Below are positions 9,860-24,359 of a stretch of DNA of 64,000 bases, piece by piece (the stretch's first letter is position 1; every line of letters begins with the position of its first letter). A program made the translations under genes and the position numbers. Below the pieces are notes generated by a model, which saw only the letters and a list, made by a program, of their open reading frames with translations, searched no databases and had not been told where the DNA came from. Source of the stretch: Trametopsis cervina (taxonomy: Eukaryota > Basidiomycota > Agaricomycetes > Polyporales > Irpicaceae); NCBI GenBank assembly GCA_022385755.1, contig MU278381.1, positions 124,001 to 188,000 of the forward strand, given 5' to 3'.

Positions 9860-12800
9860 ATGCCTCGAAGACTGTCTCGACCAGAACATCGGGACGAAGC
9901 CGACCATGGTTCAAGTCAATTCGTGAGGACCGAGAACGCGAGTATAAGCAACGATGGCGCGGATTCTTCATCACCTGGCGACTTAGCGTTGCTTCTCGCT
10001 TCAACGCAGGGAGGATCACCCCTGTCTCGTGCTGGGTACGTGGGTGTTCGTCTGTCGTGCCAGCACGCCTTCCTGCTAACCGCGCTCACTATGAAGGTTG
10101 CTGCAAGCTACATCCTTCATGTCTTCACCAGGCAGGTTATCAAGACCACGGCACATAGCCGTTCCACATGCTCAGCAAACTATTCGCGACAATACGATGC
10201 AGCTCTCCAGCCTATCCATTCGATCTCCTCTAGCGACCCAGTCGTTCGACTCCTTCATCTTCCCAACTGTGGGTGCGGCGGCAGCGGGGGACCAAGGCTC
10301 TATAGCGGCGTCCTTGTCTTCTGAGCTGACTACAGAGAGTACAGGGGATCTGACTGCATCCACGACGTCTGTAGGCACTGCAGCCCCCGCACGACGCACG
10401 CCAGAGACCAGTGGCTCTTTCGAACCATCCGGGCTATCGCTACTACTCGCGCGACCTCCCAATGACAGGTTTCCCTCCAGTGGAGCCGACTCACTCACGC
10501 CAACCACCGAGCGACCATACCCAGTGACACTGCAAGGGGCCGTACCCAAGAGTCGAGAAGAGCAGCAAGAGAGACCAGCTCCGCCTACTGAGCAGTCGCC
10601 TCTGTTGGACCCAGAGGCAGCACGCGGATCTTACACAAGTAATGGCACCAATGGCGTTAGCTCGGCCGAAGCGGTGTCTAAGAGGGCCTCGAAGGGGGTA
10701 GTGAATAGATGGAAGGGTCATTCATCCACCGCGAAGCTAGGCGGCGTACTCACAGCAGCTGCGCGTGCTCTGCCTGCAGTGATCCTGGGGACTTTACTCA
10801 ATATCCTCGATGGCATATCATGTACGTGATGCTTATGATGGCTCGCTAAGTGAACCCGGCTTACTCTTACTGTCAGACGGCATGATTGCGTTTCCGTCAG
10901 CTGGCGTGTTCACAGGACTCGGTGGGGTCGGCGTGTCCATGTTCTTCGTCTCGTGAGTTGCTTCGTACGGAATTTCTATTTGGGGTATTCCTGACGGCCC
11001 TTTTCAGCGCTATTGTATCACAGCTTGTTTACACTCTTGGAGGCAGCGGTTTTGCTGGGGCTAATGGCAGTATGATGATTGAAGTTGTGGTAAGTCTTTA
11101 ACATGACTTGTTCAGCATGAAGCGTAACATTTGGCATAGCCCTTCTTCCACATTTTGGCAGCGGACATCGCCAGTCAGATAGGAGAAGACCGCCCTCATG
11201 AAATAATCGCCACTACGATTGTTTCGTTCGCCCTTTCTTCACTACTCACTGGTAAGGCGGATATTTTCTGCCTTAGACTTGTTACTTCTCTGACTGTGCG
11301 TCTAGGACTTACTTTCTTTTTACTGGGCGCTCTCCGTCTCGGTACTCTAATTGGCTTCTTCCCACGCCATATATTGGTGGGGTGAGTAACTTGATAGAAT
11401 TGTGCGATATGACGTTTACTTAACACATTGCAGATGTATAGGGGGTGTCGGTGTCTTCTTGATTATCACCGGGTAAGCGAATCATCGCAGAATATGCTTT
11501 ACGTGTGTACTCATGTCATCATAGCCTCACTGTCAGTACTCGCATGCCGGAAGACGACTTTACATTATCTCTGGCAACATTCAAGTATCTTGTCCTCAAT
11601 ATCAACAACCTCATTCTCTGGCTTCCTGCATTCGCTCTCGCTGTACTGCTCCGGATCATCACACACAAGTATAACCATCAACTCATCTTCCCGTTATGTA
11701 TGTCGTATTCCCTGTTCTCGATGAATCTCCGCTCACCGGATACATCCAGATTTTATTGCTATTCCTGTTATATTCTATGTCGTTGTAGTTTCCGCGAAAC
11801 TAAACTTGGGCATCCTCCGACGAGAAGGATGGTTGTTCGAGATGAACAATGCCGACGAGCCCTGGTACAAATTCTATACTCTCTTTGGTGAGCGTGAATG
11901 TTGGGACGGAAGTCTTCAACATTTTGGCTCACGTCTCTTCTAGACTTTCATGCCACCCAATGGGATGTCCTCTGGGCAACTCTTCCTACCCAGTTCGCTC
12001 TGTGAGTTTCATCCTTTGGAAGTATACTCAATATCTGACCCGCAAACGTAGACTATTCTTCAACATTCTGCATCCACCTTTGAACGTTCCCGCACTAGGT
12101 GAAGATGAATACGTTCATCTACGCCCAGCTCATACTGAATCTCCCGTGTCACAGCTGTCTCCCTCGACCACGATGTAGATACAGACAAGGAACTCGTAGC
12201 TCACGGCTATTCGAATCTGTTGGCGGGCATCTTAGGCACCGTGTATGTTCACGCTCCGTCTGAAGGTATCCCTGTGCTGATCCCTATACAGTCCGAACTA
12301 TCTCGTTTATGTCAACACATTGCTGTAAGCTAAGCAGTCAGTATTGCCAGAGGCTGTAGCTCATTCTATATAGCTTCTATCGTGTCGGTGGGGACACGCG
12401 AGTCGCGGGATTCTTGCTGGCGGCCGCTACCACCGTGCTATTGCTCATCGGAACAGGACCTATCGCTTACATACGTGCGTCGCATTTGCTTATGCATTTC
12501 ACCAATCATCATACTTATACTTACTGGGCCAATAGCTGTTATGGTTGTTGGAGCATTAATATTCGTCCTCGGCATTGACCTGGTAAAAGAAGCCCTGTGG
12601 GACACACGACATCGGGTGAATCGGTTAGTACAGCTTCTTGATAGTGTGTGGCGTAATCTCACCCTTGAGCTGATACGTTCGCAGGTCGGAATACATCACC
12701 ATTGCTAGTATCATGATCTGCATGACGGTATGGGATTTCGTTATTGGTGTCCTATTCGGGATCATCGTGAGCTGTACGTTCCCTTTCTGCCCCTCAGAGT

Positions 12801-14142
12801 TGTATGTTCGTGGCTAATGAACACCTTCTAGGCGTTTTCTTTGTCGTGCAAAGCTCCCAACGAAAGAGCATACGCGTCCTGCACACGGGCGAGACTGTCA
12901 TGTCCACAGTGCGGAGACCTAGCGCGCATAGAGCTTACATACGCGAAGTGTCCAAACAGTCCACGGTGATGCGACTTCAAGGGTTCTTGTTTTTCGGGAC
13001 GATCACTAACGTGGAGGAGACAATGCGCACTGTCGTCGAAGGTCCATCATGGCAAACGAACCCGATCCGATTTTTCGTACTGGATCTTGCTCTGGTCGCT
13101 GGCGTTGACATGTCCGCTGCAGAGGCCTTTGTTCGAATACAGCGTCTGCTGTCATCGAAAGGTGTTATCTTGGTATTCTGCGGATTCTCTGACACATCGC
13201 CTATCGGCCGAGCATTACGGAGTGTAGGCTTGTTGGAGATGAACGGTGTTGAGCTGTTCTCTACATTCAATGACGCTCTTGAATGTGAGCACACCAGTCC
13301 GTTCGTGGTTTGTTGCTTGAATTAACGGTTGGTGATTCAGGGACTGAAAACTCATATCTGCGTGCTTGGTTCAACTTCCAAAAAGCAGAAAATCAGGCGA
13401 TAGGTGCGTCATTTGACACAAAAGCTGACTAGAACACGTATCTGATACTCCGATAGCCCTACCGGGACGTCAAGACTGCCAAGTACTACAGGATGATCAC
13501 TCAAACACACCACGTCGGGCGCATCTCATTGAGGCAGGATGGCGTACCATTGCCAGAGGTAGGTCTTGAGCGCACTTTGAACGTGCCCTTCTGACACCAT
13601 CGAAGATCACTCACCAGATTTCCCGGTCTCGGAGGACGCTGAGCCCTATAATACTCTTGTCCGGGCGTTTTCGTCGTATGGGGTAGTTGACCGGGAACAG
13701 TTCCAGCCTATGGCCACCTATCTCCAGCGATTGAGTTTACCAGCTGGCTACATTCTATGGAAACAGGGGGACGAACCGGATGGATTGTACATTATACAAT
13801 CTGGCGTTCTCAAGGCAGTATACCATTTTGCAGAGTATACCCCGACTACGGAAGAGACTATGGTAGCCGGTACCGTCGCGGGCGAGCTATCCGCATTATC
13901 TGGCTCATCTCGGAATGCTACGTGTACTGTGGAGCGAGAGGCGTTGGTGTGGAAGTTGAGCGTCGAGAATTTGAAGCGTATGGAGGCGGAAAGACCGGAA
14001 CTTGCGAGTGCCTTTACGAAGCTGGCCCTAAAAGGTGAGTAGGTTGATACGCTGATTGCAATTCCCATAATGACAGTCATCCTTTCTAGCGGCAAAACTA
14101 GATTATGACATATTACTATCCGCTATGGCCACTAGGCAATGA
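9860..14142 (+). CDS. SulP/SLC26-type transporter with STAS and cyclic-nucleotide-binding domains (Vsb1/YGR125W-like)
   Basis: Twenty-one exons (9860-10035, 10097-10821, 10877-10952, 11008-11089 and so on to 14090-14142) give 1,066 aa, and the phases close exactly. A ~290-residue Ser/Thr-rich N-terminal extension is followed by the SulP membrane region, recognisable by [52 protein letters not shown] and [19 protein letters not shown] domain (about 12950-13290, [17 protein letters not shown]) and a Crp-like cyclic-nucleotide-binding fold (about 13710-14034, [20 protein letters not shown]) complete it. Yeast Vsb1, of the same architecture group, is a vacuolar basic-amino-acid transporter, so sulfate is not a safe substrate call. 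Whether the nucleotide pocket binds ligand is open. Confidence 0.9.
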
Positions 14143-14606
14143 TAGCTTGGTTGTGGACTTGTTTCATTTTTAGAAATTTAATGTAATGAGAGCGTAGCTT
14201 GTATCCTTGACAATGCATTATTAGCAGGTCTGCATCCGGCTGCCGACGCAAAGTATCTTAGTGATTCGCGAGCGTAGAGAACTTGACCTGGCGGCCTGGA
14301 GACGAGGTGGAATACGCAGTGAATGCTTGATCACATGATCAGATAGCGGAGTTCGCGCTGAGCGTCGGGGTACGAACCAAATACGCGTGGGAAGAAAGAG
14401 GCGTGGTCTGAGGGTACTTTTCGACCTCAACGTCCACGTTTCTGCGTTCACCTCAGACCTATATCCCTCTCATTCCCTTTACAAGCCTGTCATGTACGTG
14501 TATTCTCGTCTCGTCGCTCGAAGACGCGTGTCTATCCTCGTAGAGAGGCTGAAAACACGGTTGGACGCGACCTTTGGGAAGTGCATGCTGACGTTGCATG
14601 TGTAGA
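14143..14606. other. Beta-tubulin promoter region
   Basis: Upstream region of beta-tubulin with pyrimidine-rich stretches (about 14455-14490). No TATA box at a convincing distance and no other gene seen. Confidence 0.5.
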
Positions 14607-16415
<1,809 letters not shown>

Positions 16416-17029
16416 ATACCACGCACGGGCCCCCATATCTGGATTTTCCCTTTTTGTTCTTCAGTCATGCGTCGTAACGAAAAGCTCTGCATACTACATA
16501 CTCCCCTTATATTGGTCGCTTCTCGTTCTGCATTCTTTTTTACATCTCTGACGGCTCCCCATTTTGGCACGATCGACGTTACCCTAGCTTGCATTCACTT
16601 CAATCGTATATCTTCATCGACTCCAGTAACGAATTGATGACCAGTTTATTGAGAGGCGATATGTGAGAGGCGTGCGTGTGCTGTATCGGTGAAATGGTGT
16701 TGAACACGCTGATGTTGCGAGCATTGGCTTCTCGGTGCGATTCGGCGGTGTGGTACACACGTTATGAATGACACAGCAAGGTGTCCGCGGTTTGTCTTTG
16801 CCAACTCACACTGCAACATGGCAGCCGGGGTAGCAATATACGCTCTACACCCATTTACACTGTTAGCTTGAGACCCAACTTCATTCCCGCAGGCCCACCG
16901 CAGTGCACGCGTTGGTGAACGTAAAACAGAGCAATGTATAATTTATGACATCCGAACGTCGTAAAGATCTAGCAAAATCATCATCGTGATCATTCGTCTA
17001 CGGTCCTCTAACGCGTCGTGAGCGTATGA
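16416..17029. other. Convergent intergenic region between beta-tubulin and the EamA transporter
   Basis: It contains the 3' untranslated regions of both flanking genes. I see no gene in it. Confidence 0.6.
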
Positions 17030-19619
17030 CTACGACTCTCCGTGCCCAGGCTTCCCGTCCTCCGGCCCCTCAGGGATTTTAGGGGTCGACACAACTATCG
17101 TCTGCATCTCCTTGTCTGCGTCTTTATCGTCCAGCTCTACTTCTACCTCCTCGAGCTCCTTGTCGACGGAATCAGGGCTATCGTGGTCTTCTTGGTGCGC
17201 GAGCAGACCTTCTTCGAGTGATATGTCCTCCTCTGGCGCGGCGAGGCTACGGGCGCGTTTGTGTCTGCCTGGGTCTTCTTTTGTTATCTGCGCGGACGCG
17301 AACGGAGTGAGCGCTTTTCTTCTTCTCAAGAGCTGAAAGCGGGAGAGGCGGGGAGGGAGAGAGGGAGGAAGAGAAAGAGGGAAAGAGAGGGGTACGTACA
17401 GCAACATAGAGCGCAGACGCCATAATAATGACCGTGCCCACTATCGAGAGCGGCGCCGGCGTGTTGTGGAAGAATATGCGCTCGAAGGCTGTTGCGAACA
17501 CGATCTGCGTGAGCGATTAGCGTTTCCATTCCGCTCTGAAGGAGTGGCAAAACGATAGCGTCGAGGGTCGGGAACGAAGGCGCGAGCCGGAGAAAGAAAC
17601 GGGAGGGAGAGAAGTAACGAGGGAATGGAGGGAGACAAGAAGCGCACCTGGACATAAACAGCCATAGTCCCGCGCCCCGCCGTCTCGCGCTGGAGACCCA
17701 TCGTGAGCAGGACCTGCGCGCAGAACCCGAAGAGGCCGATGAGCAGGAGCATGAGCAGCCAGGAGGGGCGGGTGGGGAAGATTGGGGGGGTTTGGAGGGA
17801 GAGCATGCTGGGGGGAGGAACGTTAGTGACTGGCACGTGAGCAGGCGAACGAGTGAATTTGGCGGGGTGCGGGAAGAGTGGGGGAGAGGGGGGAGAGGTG
17901 GGGAGGGCGCAAGAGGGGCGGGGGAGGGCAATGGAAGGGAGGGGAGCAAGGAGAGAGGATGGAGAGAGAGGCGAGGGAAGAGAGGGGGGCAAAGAAGCAG
18001 GGAGGAGGGAAAGAAGAAGGAGACAAGAGTACGTACGCGATAAAAGAGACAATCACACATTGAGAGGAGAACGAGACGAGGTTGTGCATCGGGTGTGCGC
18101 GTTTGCCGATCGCGCGGATTGAGGTGTCTGTGTGGGCGAGCGCGTTAGCGCGTGCGTATGCGTATTAGCCGTTTTGATTTTATTGAATTAAAGAGGGGGA
18201 TGGGAGCGAAGGGGAGGAGGAGGAGGGGAGGAGAGGGACGTACATGCTCCGGTTGCGCCTACCACGCCGAGCAGCGCTACCCTACACACCCACATAGGCT
18301 ACGTCAGAATCCCACAAATAGCAGAGTTGACGAGAACGCGAAAAAACGCACCCGACGGCGGCGATCCGCTGTGCAGGCGTGACGATCGGGGCCATCGACG
18401 CGTCGGTCCCGTCCGCGAGGGAGATGGGGAGGTCAGAGGGCAGAGGGAGGGGGAGGGGGGCGGAGCCGAAGAGGAAGGTGGGGCGCGCGATTAGGATTAC
18501 GCCGAGGAGGCTTATGACTGGGTCGTTCGTGAGCTCGGTGTAATACGAGGAGAACAGAGATTGGGAGGAGAACAGAGGGGAGAGTAAGAAAGAACAGGAA
18601 AGAAAGAGAGGGAAAGGAAGAGGGAAGAAGGGCACGTACACCCAGCAGCCGCCTGCCTCCAGTTCATCTTCTCGCCCAAAAAGAGTGCGCCGGTGACGAT
18701 GGTGAACATGGGCGCGAGGAAGGTGAGGACGGTCGCGTCGGAGAGGGAGAGGTATTGCAGGGAGTAGTATACGCCGAAGAGGCCGAAGAATCTGTGTGTG
18801 GTGCATTAGCGCCATTCGTTGGAGGTTACGCGTGAAGAGGAGGATGAGGGGAAGGAGGGGGGAAGATGAAGGGAGAGGGGGGGAGGGGGGGAGGGGGAAG
18901 AGGGGGAGAGGGGGGGAGAGGGAGGCAGAGTGAAGAGGGAAGGAGAGAGGAAAGAGAGGGAGGGGGAAGGAGAGAGGAAAGAGAGGGGGGAGTGTGCGCA
19001 CCCGACGAATCCGCGGAAGACGAGCAGGAGGCGGACGCCTGGGGGGCCTGTGAACGGGTGTGGAACTTTCGTGAGCAGCCTGTGTGGTTAGCTGTTAGCG
19101 ACGCGTGCGGGGAATCGCAAAGTGGGGGAGGGACGTACATGTATGTTACGCAGCATATCCAGGTTATTGCCTGTGCAATGTTAATATTTGGCACGCGACC
19201 AGAGGTGGTGGATGGGCGGGCGGAAGGGGGACTCACCATGCGGACGAAGATGAGCTCAAATGCGGGGACCGGGGGATCTAGGCTGTTTAGCTTCTTCACG
19301 AATACGTTCATTAGCGAGAAGAATGCCTGCAGAGTATACGAATGAATTTATTACAACGACATTAGTAGAGAGATGAGGCGTATGCGCGCACCTGGGACGA
19401 AGCAATAAGCAGCAGCCCCGTGTTCTTATCCACAAGCTGTCTTGCTCTATAGCGAAACCGCTTGATGCTCTCGCGCAGCCCATCTATGCGCGAGCGACTA
19501 TGCGGCAACTGTGCGAGGGGGAGCGGGGCGGGTATGAAGGTGGGGCGCTCGCGGGGGGAGAGGGCGAAGGAGACTCTGTCCGGGGTGCTGGCGTCGTAGG
19601 CTGTGCGTGCGGAGGTCAT
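17030..19619 (-). CDS. EamA/DMT-superfamily membrane transporter (SLC35G-like)
   Basis: Eleven exons (19619-19392, 19326-19237, 19170-19139, 19079-19002, 18791-18640, 18517-18352, 18281-18244, 18127-18037, 17807-17648, 17504-17400, 17332-17030) give 480 aa. Two EamA halves with about ten membrane segments are visible, for example LSDATVLTFLAPMFTIVTGALFLGEKMNW in pieces near 18650-18780 and a second copy ending IVGTVIIMASALYVA near 17400-17504. The N-terminal ~60 residues and the acidic C-terminal ~100 residues are soluble. Substrate cannot be told from sequence. Seven introns are 67-229 bp and made largely of purine (+ strand) runs, unlike the ~50-bp introns of the neighbours. Confidence 0.88.
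17334..17396. repeat. Polypurine tract in transporter intron 10
   Basis: The + strand of this intron is almost all A and G with GGGA-type runs, so the transcript carries a C/T tract before the acceptor. Low-complexity rather than a defined unit. Confidence 0.7.
17760..18028. repeat. Long polypurine tract in transporter intron 8
   Basis: About 270 bp dominated by G and A on the + strand, covering most of the 229-bp intron 17808-18036 and running into the exon end. Runs of four or more G are frequent, so both triplex and G-quadruplex structures are possible. Compared with the other genes here, the base composition is extreme. Confidence 0.75.
18546..18636. repeat. Polypurine tract in transporter intron 5
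   Basis: Nearly pure A/G on the + strand within the intron 18518-18639. It is G/A-mixed with fewer long G runs than the neighbouring tracts. Confidence 0.7.
18836..18990. repeat. G-run-rich polypurine tract in transporter intron 4
   Basis: The intron 18792-19001 contains repeated G runs of 4-7 separated by one to three A-containing bases on the + strand, an arrangement able to fold as G-quadruplexes on the template strand of this gene. Confidence 0.75.
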
Positions 19620-20109
19620 TATCGCTGTATTCTATCACGGGCTATACAAAGCCAAAGGAGTGTGTGGTAGGATTGATTTTCGTTATGTGCGTGCCCACAT
19701 GAACGCTGGGAGGGCGGACGAGTGGACCACGGCGGAGGCTCGTGCGCATCATGATGGTGGGGGACGGCGCATCGGGACGGGGAGCCGAGGGTGCCGATGT
19801 TCGGCATTTGTGCTCTTTCGCTGGACACTTTCTGCACTGACGAGCGATGTGTTCAGCGCAATGGCATGGTGGTAGGTGCGGACGATGCAGCGTTACTTTG
19901 TGGGCGGTTGAGGGAATTATAGCGCACTGGGCGGTCGATGCTTTCCATGAATTGAAGACTAATGAAGTCATCGCTTCAAATTTGGGCAAAGCCTGCATCA
20001 GCCTCACTCAATCCGAGGGCGCAAGCGAAATGTGGCGTGGAAGCGGTCCTTCAAGATCAATGCTGAACGATATCTATTTTCAAGGCCGTACGGTCAGTCA
20101 AACTCGCAG

Positions 20110-20170
20110 ACACCTCCTATACATAATGCACTCGTCCAGCTTGGATGAGTGCATCATGTACAGGAGGCGT
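20110..20170. repeat. Near-perfect 29-bp inverted repeat with a 3-nt loop
   Basis: The left arm 20110-20138 and the right arm 20142-20170 are reverse complements except at four positions, all transitions. As minus-strand RNA three of the four mismatches become G-U pairs. The arms do not extend further outward. It is in non-coding DNA 490 bp upstream of the transporter start. Confidence 0.8.
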
Positions 20171-20555
20171 TTGGATGGTCTAACACTCGTCGCGGCAGTC
20201 CTTTTCATCACCCTCAAGACATGCATCTGGTTCAGACTGTCGTCTGCCGCGTCAATGTGACCCACGGAGTTATAGCTGTATCCGTCGAATCTGCGTTTAG
20301 GATGAAACCAAGCCCAGGTCAGGCGTGTATCCCTGCAAAGCTGCGCTCACTTGGACACTAAACACGATCCAGTAGGTATCGAACCTCTAGCGCGGACATC
20401 CGTTCCATCCGAGCCTACGTGGGTTCAGAAGAACTCTTGACGATAGTGAGGAACCTGCAGCTGTAAAGTTATCTTCTGACTCTTCGTCCTCAGGCATATA
20501 TCCGGATTTCGTGTGTCTGCCCATGTATGCGCTGCGCCAATGACTGCGCGCACAG

Positions 20556-20622
20556 GCACGAGCTGAGCCCTTCATACACCCAACTTCTGTGCCGAAGTAC
20601 GCCAGCTCATTATGAGTTCGTA
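20556..20622. repeat. Diverged short repeat, copy 1
   Basis: Resembles 22177-22242, sharing the 5' core gcacgagctg(a/g)gcccttc and later blocks such as agctc. Most differences look like transitions. Identity was judged by eye. Confidence 0.4.
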
Positions 20623-22176
20623 ACAAACTGATATCAAGGTGCATTCAACAATTAAAAATCGCTAGGCAGAACCGCCAACTTGCATTTGGCACGCGACTTG
20701 CCACATCCCTTCCCTTCCTCGATTCACTCCGCCCACCAGCATCCATCCTTCCATCAACCTAGTTCCACACGACGCGCCCAGAAGATCTCCCTCCCAAGGT
20801 GCCCAATCCACCCTTGCAAACCAAATCCAAATAGCCTTCCTGCACTCCATCCCCACAACACATGTCCGACCTCCATATGTCTACACATACACATAGAATA
20901 CGCTTGCGCCCCTGACCGCCAAACATCACCGCGCACAGGAGCCCGTCAGGCACACACGCAACGTCTGTATACCGGCTCATCCTCGCATACATCACGTCGA
21001 TATATTGATATATGCAGGACGGTGCGTTTGTGTTGTCGGGTTGGGCTGGTCGACGCGGTGGTGGTTGATCTGCCAACATCCATTCAGAGCACAGCACACC
21101 CACCCCTTCCGCAGCTCCTCGCCCTGCACACCGACATGGATGCATTCGGATTGTGTGTCCAGTATTGTTTGCCGTGTCGGAGTCGCGGGTACTCTCGAAT
21201 GAATCTGTGTTCGAGATGGACTTAGACCCAAGTTGGAGCTGCATCAAAACTGTTTGCCAGTTGACACTCTGGTACGTCCATGTATACCCGTGATCACCGC
21301 CCCCTCCCTAACATCCATCCGAAGTCGGCTCAGTCACCTACCTGGTCATATCGCAGACTTGACGATCCGCTTTTTCGGTTCAAGCCCTCCTGCCGCTTTC
21401 TGCGTATGTGCCTACGACAGTTCGATGAGCTATGCGAGCCTCAAGACATCCTAGTGCCGCCTTCCTTGACACCCTGACGTGCTCTCGTACGAATTTGGTT
21501 TTGGATGATTCTGCCTGCCGGCGTAAGAATACCAGCCACCACCCACTCGAACTCGAGGTTCTGGGTTCTGGAGACGACGATACAACTCTGTCGTAGGTCG
21601 TCGTTCTCCTTCATCTGGAGCGCTCTCTTTGGGTACGCAACTAACAATCAATCCGCAGATCCGCAAGTCTCGAAAATCCGCAAATCCGTATATCAAATCC
21701 ATCGTTCTATGCACACCGTATGTATTCGAAATGACAGGTGCGTTATGTTCCCAGAACACGCTACACCCACCTATAACCGACAGCAGGAATTATCACACAC
21801 AACACCCAGGCGAGAGTTGCGCTTTTCGTACAAGTTCTATGCTCGCTCATCTCGTTACGGGCACCCGCTTGCATCATGTGCAAAAAAGTGCGTTCACGTT
21901 CAACGTTCAGGTAGCGGTATGCTAACTCTCATCTCACAGCATATTCACTCCTCACTTCACTCTGCGCGAGTCTTCGTGGCTTAATCAATCGCGCTACGAA
22001 GCACATGCCCGCAAACCCTACAGAACCCCCACACCTCCAATGCAGATCCCGAGGACGAGGACGATATCCTAGTTCGCGCGCACGAGGTATCGGTATTGGC
22101 CCTCAGGGTGTACAGCCAGCATGGTGGACGGAGTACGCAACAGGCACACGGCGGGCGCAATCCTCGTCAGCAGCAC

Positions 22177-22242
22177 GCACGAGCTGGGCCCTTCGTGCAT
22201 ATGAGTTCTGTGTCTCGACACGCTAGCTCGTTGCGAGTATGT
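22177..22242. repeat. Diverged short repeat, copy 2
   Basis: Second copy of the repeat at 20556-20622, in the same orientation 1.6 kb away. No coding potential shared between the copies could be shown. Confidence 0.4.
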
Positions 22243-24359
22243 ATTATCCGCAGGAAGATGCAGGAAGATGCGTTCGCGGATTCGAACAAGGACAACTCGC
22301 GAGGCAGATCTACTGACTCGCATTCAACACGCAATACGCGACGCTCCGCACATTCCCTCCAGCGTCCACTCTGCACTCACTATCCCTCCATCCCTCATCA
22401 ACCCACGAACCACATGACCGCGCAAACACTCTAACTTACCAAACGCACATCAACATCATGTGACGCCTACAACTTCCGAGGAGCACAATTCCGAACAATC
22501 TGGACATCGAACGACTTCTCTGCCGGTACGACCTTCCGACAGACACCCAACGCGCCAAGTCCAGTGCTTACAGTCAGTTAGTGGTTAGTGGGTCCACGGA
22601 ATACGCCCTCCGTCCGCTAACATAGAGTTCAGGCGACGCGGCGGCGCAATCTGACTCAAGCCGTGGGAGCAGAATGTGCGTTGTTGGGCTTTGCTTACCA
22701 TCCCGCGCGCGCACTTACTGATTCCAGAGTCAGCACGACGCTTCTCTCTTCTCCCGCGTCGAAGACGAGACGAGATGCGATGGGGGTTGCTTGCGACATC
22801 GCCATCGACATCGATGGGCTGTACTGCAATCGTACCGTACCTGGTACGTACACCCACACACTGACCACGGACGGTGTTCCAGTCCGCTCGATCAGTCACC
22901 GTATCTTCCACTCGGACATCCTCCATCCTCCATCCTTCCGGGCCTCCCACGCAGCACACCCTGAGCGAGCGCGAGCGATTGCGTTCGCACACCCGAAACG
23001 ATGATCTACACCGCCCGCGCCCTTTCCTGCCCAGAGTACAAGGATAGACGGATGGATAGATAGACGGACGCCAGCCAGAATACAAGGCGGCACCGCCACG
23101 GCCGATCACGAGCTTAAATCCCTTCCTGTGCGCCCCCCTCTGACGCATTGACGCAGTGACACGAACAGGGCAGGGCGCCCACCTGTCGAGCTGTCCGAGC
23201 TGTCTGGACGGACGTCTACCCGCGTCTTCGTCTTCCGGATGGGATGCGTTGTCGTCATGGCCCAGAAGCGGAAACGGAAGCCGCGGACGCGGACGCACGG
23301 GTGCTTTCCACCCTCTCCCTCGTTCGCTCGCCCACTCGTTCGTTCGTTCGCTCGCGGCGTCCAGAGTAGTGCCGCGCGGGCCCGCCACGCGCCTCGTCGC
23401 CCGCGCAGCGTCACCGTACACAACACACACTCGCACGCAAGGAGAAGAACGTTCTAAACCCGGAGTACGACATGAGGCCCGCACGAGCGCGCCGATAGAG
23501 TTCTCGAACGTCCACCGCACCGCCAGGGTCCGCGTCACGTCCCACCACCTTTCCGTCATGTCCTCGCCGCGCGACGAGGGGGGTGGTGGCACTGCTCATC
23601 AAACAGGACACCGGCTTCTCCCTCCTGTCAATCCGCCAACCCGCCAGACCGCCAGAAACCGCCAGTTGTCGCTTCCAGGCCAGGCCTTCCCCTGTCCTGT
23701 GCTTCTCCCTGGCAGGCTGCGTTCCTCGTCGGCGATTGCCCTGCTGTGATGTGCCCTCGACCGGTCGGTCCTCGAGCGGCCGTTCTGCGTGCGACGTGCT
23801 GTACGTACCGTTACGTCCACGCCGCGCCTTCTTGGAGGACACGCTGCAGTCAACGTTGCGTGCGCGTGCAGAATGGAAGGTGTGCTGGCTACTAGATTAC
23901 TGCCCGACCATTATCAGATGTCTTCTCGCCACCACGCGTTGTAATTATGGAGCGTCCTGTACATCATGTCTGCAGCAATCCATCCATATCTATTAAATGC
24001 TAATCCTTATTTCTTCGATCGGAGAGTCACACACACTCGCAGCGATGTATTGGATAGCGTAATTTCATTACTCATGAGCAGCACCTCGCAGTATTCTACA
24101 TACATTTGAGAAACGCGTTGACAGTGGCAGGAGCACAAATACGTAGGTAGGTAGGTATTACATTACTTTCGAACAGGACATCTAGGGGAGTCGGACTCGG
24201 GCGGACGACCTGGCCCGCGCGTAGCGAGAGGAGAAGAATAACAAAAAGAAATATAACGGGGATGGGGGTGAGGATAGGGAAAGGGGCCTGCACGGCGAGC
24301 ATTTTTGGTGGGTGGTGGTGGGTGTATTAAGATAAGGTAAATTATGGCACAGTAAACTT

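Noticed and set aside
17326..18060. Minus-strand frames of ~200-240 codons through the transporter introns
   Set aside because: They read the C/T intron tracts as Ser, Leu and Pro runs. The spliced EamA model explains the same DNA better.
18866..19345. Plus-strand frame rich in Gly, Glu and Arg
   Set aside because: It translates the polypurine intron tract and the reverse of real exons.
21370..21400. ggttcaagccc resembling a tRNA B box
   Set aside because: No matching T-stem, A box or acceptor stem at the right distances.
22585..23592. 335-codon minus-strand open frame
   Set aside because: Both strands are open across much of this G+C-rich DNA, composition is Arg-rich, and no motif or splice pattern supports it.
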